64,000 nucleotides of DNA. Origin: Acidobacteriota bacterium (GTDB lineage: Bacteria; Acidobacteriota; Blastocatellia; HR10). A program made the position numbers and the translations under genes. A model generated the notes under the pieces. The model saw only the letters and a list, made by a program, of their open reading frames with translations, ran no database searches and was not told the DNA's origin. The DNA lies in assembly GCA_030550025.1 (NCBI GenBank), contig JAUQQC010000001.1:372001-436000 (forward strand). Direction: 5' to 3'. This document shows, piece after piece, positions 61,050-64,000 of the stretch; the stretch's first letter is position 1; each line of letters begins with the position of its first letter.

Positions 61050-64000
61050 TCACCAGTTCAACTTCAGCGCGAATTGAATCACGCGCGGTCCCGTGCTCGT
61101 GCTGGAGATCCGCCCAAACGCCGAGGAGAGCACGTTCGAGTCGGGGTTGGCGAAGCTCGGCGTATTCGTGAGGTTGAAAAATTCCGTGCGAAATTCAAGT
61201 TGCGTCGTCTCGCTGATCGGAATGAACTTGATGAGCGAGAAATCCAGATTGCGCTGATCCGGCCCTCGCAAGATGTTTCGCCCCGTGTTGCCGAACGGTG
61301 CCCGGGGATCGAACGTCGCACCAAGCGGAGGGACGAAGGCCGCCGTGTTGAAGAAGCGCGTGAGACGCCTCGTGACCGAACCCGTCAACTCGGCCGATCC
61401 GCGGAACCCGGGAGCGAAATTGGCCCGCGTCAAATTCATGCCGCCGCCCCCGCCCGTGGCGAACACGGTGAAGGGAGTCCCGGATTGAAACACGGCGACG
61501 CCGGCGATCTGCCAATCGTTGAGCAGCCGTTTCCCAAAGCCCGAGTCGCCGCCATAGAGCTTCGGGAGATCATAGACGAAGCTGTAGACGAACCGATGTG
61601 TCCGATCCCAATCTGAGAGTCCGCGATTCAACCGGTGATTCTGCTGATCACCAGGATTGGCGGCCAGATCCCCAGCGAGCGGACCGGAGTTCGTATCTAT
61701 GGACTTGCTCAATGTGTAAGAAGCGAGGAACGAAAGGCCGTGACTCAGGCGCTTGGTGACCGACAGTTGCAGCGAATGGTAGTAGGATTGGCCGGTCGTC
61801 TGAATCAGATGCAAACCGGCTGCGATGTTCCCATTGTTAGAGAAGGCCGGCAGAGGCGTGACAAATTGTCCCGTCGCCGGATTGAAGACGGGCTGGTTGA
61901 GATTGAAAAGCTGCGTGAGCTTAATCCCGCGCGTTCCCGTGTATCCGATCTCCAAAAGCAGCGAACGCTTCATCTCCCATTGGAGGTTCAGGCCGAATTG
62001 GTGCGTGTACGGCGTGCGAAATCCGCGATCTAAATAGACGCCCGAGATGGGAATGGGATTGCCGAATTGATTGCGCAAGGGCGAAGGGATTTCGGGAACG
62101 ACGGGGAAAGCCGAAGGCGGGGGCACTTGAATGAAAGGCCGGTTGAAAGGAAGGCCGAGCGCGCGTGCTACCGGAAGCGCAAACCCTAGGGACTGCAAGA
62201 AACGCGATCCCGCTCCAACCGGCAGGATGAAGTAGGGGTAGTTGAAAAGCTGGATCCCGCCGCCGATCTGTCCCGACGTGCGGATGAAGTAGACGCCATA
62301 GCCGCCGCGCAAGGCCACGCGCTCATATCGCTGGAAGGGCCTCCACGCGAAGCCAAAACGAGGGGCCCAGTTGTTCTCGTCTTGCGGGATGAGCGTCTTC
62401 TCCACAAGCGGCACATTGGGCAAGGGCGTCTTCGCATTCCCGGCGAGCACGAAGCCATTCGGAGGTGGGCCCGCCCGATATTGATCGGGGAAGAAGCCGA
62501 CGAGCCGTCCGCGCACTTCACTCATATAGCCGAGCAGTTCATAGCGAATGCCGAGGTTGAGCGTCAGTCGGTCGCTCACTTTGAAATCTTCTTGAAGGAA
62601 CGCCCCCAAATCACGGATGCGCGGCTCGCGTTCGGGATCGCCCGTGCCGATGAACGAGATGAACATGTCGCCTTGCAAGAAGTCCACGAAGTTGAGGAAC
62701 TGGATGAACCCGCGATTCCACAGCCGGAATCGCAGGAGGAAAGGATAGTGCCGTCCCTCGAATCCGATGCGCAAGGTATGTCGCCCTTTGGTCCATGTGA
62801 TCGTATTGCCATAGGTGAAGTGCTCCTGCACCACTTCTGCGTCGAACAACCCTTCGGGACCGAGGGTGAAGAGTCCAAAGACGTTGATCTGTGGCAGGCC
62901 AGGGAAGAGGTTCTTCAGCGGACTGTCAATCCCGAACTGCGCTCCCGTGAGCGGCTCGCGTGGAATGGCTTCCAGGAAAATGCGGGCATATCCGAACCGC
63001 GCTTCATTGAGGAGCGTCGGCGTGAGGACGATCGTATCGCGTAACGAGAAGACGCGATTGTTGCGTTGGAGCGGCCCGCCCCAGCCGAGCACGGCATTGG
63101 CCGGACGAATCACGAACGACGTGATGGCGGCATCGGTCGTGTCATTGTTGAAGAAGAACTTACCCGAGAGGGTGTGATTGACCGTGAACCGATGATCGAG
63201 ATTGATGTTACCCTGATCCTCGCGGAAGCGCGAGATGCCCGATTGCGTGAGTGTCGTGAAAAGACCGGGCGAGCCCGGCGGAGGGCTGGGAATGACGAGA
63301 CGCCCATCGCGGAATCGCGCGTTCAAGAGCGCGAGCGCGACCAGATGGATGTCCGAAGCGCGAAGAGGTGGAGAGCCCGGCGGAAGCAACGTCGTGCCGA
63401 CAGCCGCCAGCGCTTCTGCGCTTCGGTTATCGGTCAAGGCCGAAGGCAAGACTAAGCTCGTCACGCTGTTGATCAGCGATGCCCCATTGCGCTCGCGCGT
63501 GCCTTGGTAGGAGACGAAGAAGAAGGTCCTGTCTTTGACGATCGGACCGCCAAGCGTGAAACCGAACTGATTGCGCGTCAGAATCGGTCGCCGCTGCCCC
63601 GAGGCATTCAGGAAGAAATCGTTCGCATTCAACACGCGGTTGCGCAAGAACTCGTAGACGTTGCCGTGAAATTCATTCGTCCCGGATTTCGTCACGGCGG
63701 CGATGACACCTCCGCTATTTCGCCCTTGCGAGGCGTCGTAAAGGCTCGTCTGCACGATGAACTCTTGGATGGCTTCGGTGGCCGGCACGGGCAGATTGAA
63801 CGTCGAATGGAGAGCAATGGAGTTGGCATCCACGCCGTTGATCTGCAGGTTGTTCTGCGTCTGACGCTGACCGTTGACCTGGATGATGGCGTCGCCGCGA
63901 CCCACATCCGTATTGCGCACGACCGAAGCGAGCGTGCCCGGCGAGAGCGCCAGCATCTGCTGGAAATTGCGCGTCGCCAGCGGCAGTTGCCGGATCGTGC
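61050..64000 (-). CDS. TonB-dependent receptor 3 (Oar-like; N-terminus outside window)
   Basis: About 983 residues are visible; the frame stays open to the window edge (LPLATRNFQQMLALSPGT, a plug-start motif), so the signal peptide and regulatory domain lie beyond 64000. Seen are the plug (IIQVNGQRQTQNNLQINGVD; GRNSGGVIAAVTKSGTNEFHG) and a long barrel ending in Trp (VIQFALKLNW). Same architecture as receptors 1 and 2, but the sequences differ well beyond recent duplication. The LPLATRNFQQMLALSPG plug form is abundant in Acidobacteriota families. Ligand unknown. Confidence 0.9.
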   Translation of the reverse strand, partial: TIRQLPLATRNFQQMLALSPGTLASVVRNTDVGRGDAIIQVNGQRQTQNNLQINGVDANSIALHSTFNLPVPATEAIQEFIVQTSLYDASQGRNSGGVIAAVTKSGTNEFHGNVYEFLRNRVLNANDFFLNASGQRRPILTRNQFGFTLGGPIVKDRTFFFVSYQGTRERNGASLINSVTSLVLPSALTDNRSAEALAAVGTTLLPPGSPPLRASDIHLVALALLNARFRDGRLVIPSPPPGSPGLFTTLTQSGISRFREDQGNINLDHRFTVNHTLSGKFFFNNDTTDAAITSFVIRPANAVLGWGGPLQRNNRVFSLRDTIVLTPTLLNEARFGYARIFLEAIPREPLTGAQFGIDSPLKNLFPGLPQINVFGLFTLGPEGLFDAEVVQEHFTYGNTITWTKGRHTLRIGFEGRHYPFLLRFRLWNRGFIQFLNFVDFLQGDMFISFIGTGDPEREPRIRDLGAFLQEDFKVSDRLTLNLGIRYELLGYMSEVRGRLVGFFPDQYRAGPPPNGFVLAGNAKTPLPNVPLVEKTLIPQDENNWAPRFGFAWRPFQRYERVALRGGYGVYFIRTSGQIGGGIQLFNYPYFILPVGAGSRFLQSLGFALPVARALGLPFNRPFIQVPPPSAFPVVPEIPSPLRNQFGNPIPISGVYLDRGFRTPYTHQFGLNLQWEMKRSLLLEIGYTGTRGIKLTQLFNLNQPVFNPATGQFVTPLPAFSNNGNIAAGLHLIQTTGQSYYHSLQLSVTKRLSHGLSFLASYTLSKSIDTNSGPLAGDLAANPGDQQNHRLNRGLSDWDRTHRFVYSFVYDLPKLYGGDSGFGKRLLNDWQIAGVAVFQSGTPFTVFATGGGGGMNLTRANFAPGFRGSAELTGSVTRRLTRFFNTAAFVPPLGATFDPRAPFGNTGRNILRGPDQRNLDFSLIKFIPISETTQLEFRTEFFNLTNTPSFANPDSNVLSSAFGRISSTSTGPRVIQFALKLNW

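Noticed and set aside
1..64000. CRISPR array, prophage, transposon or integron
   Set aside because: No regular repeat-spacer blocks, integrase, transposase or terminal repeats were found on either strand.

Overview
The window is a 64 kb stretch of GC-rich, densely coded bacterial chromosome. It encodes LptD, so the organism has a Gram-negative LPS envelope. Three very large Oar-like TonB-dependent receptors with an N-terminal carboxypeptidase-regulatory domain, a membrane Ser/Thr kinase fused to TolB-type propeller repeats and a TolB-propeller amidohydrolase together suggest an Acidobacteriota member. This is inference from gene content; there is no rRNA or tRNA here to confirm it. I see no phage, transposon, IS element or CRISPR array.

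Layout. 1-9.1 kb: the C-terminal two thirds of Lon, a small exported LTxxQ protein and a glycerate kinase (minus strand), then YihY, a NusG/RfaH-type antiterminator, LptD and a DmpA-type peptidase. 9.2-18.9 kb: TonB-dependent receptor 1 (minus), an MFS exporter, Hsp33 (minus) and receptor 2 (minus). Receptor 2 is preceded by a sigma-54-type promoter and a pair of phased palindromes that look like an enhancer. 18.9-25.7 kb: a tight five-gene minus-strand operon (sugar-phosphate isomerase/deaminase, GlcNAc-type kinase, LysA-like decarboxylase, two Na+/solute symporters) divergent from a LysR regulator. 26.8-32.6 kb: glyA, a DinG-type helicase and a YbaK-type deacylase, facing an amidase and its small Tat partner. 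32.8-40.7 kb: a Ser/Thr kinase, a translationally coupled Cys-rich small protein, a GAF-AAA+-Fis sigma-54 activator and a penicillin-acylase-family enzyme.

41.0-45.8 kb: a compact peptidoglycan-precursor operon, dapB-dapA-dapD-murB-murA, behind a structured RNA leader that ends in an intrinsic terminator. This MurA has Asp where most MurA enzymes have the fosfomycin-target Cys. 45.9-52.3 kb: a TolB-amidohydrolase, a flavin reductase, an N-acyl-D-amino-acid deacylase and a 2OG-Fe(II) oxygenase. 52.3-57.6 kb: a 450-bp non-coding stretch, a 62-residue ORF and gltB without gltD. 57.6-64 kb: an aldehyde dehydrogenase / alpha-beta hydrolase / zinc alcohol dehydrogenase operon and a third TonB-dependent receptor cut by the window end.

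The most promising observations are the sigma-54 circuitry (an activator in the window, one good and one weaker sigma-54 promoter), the kinase / Cys-rich protein / activator module, the unidentified dap-mur leader RNA, the Cys-to-Asp MurA, and the five-gene salvage-like operon with an atypical LysA homologue.
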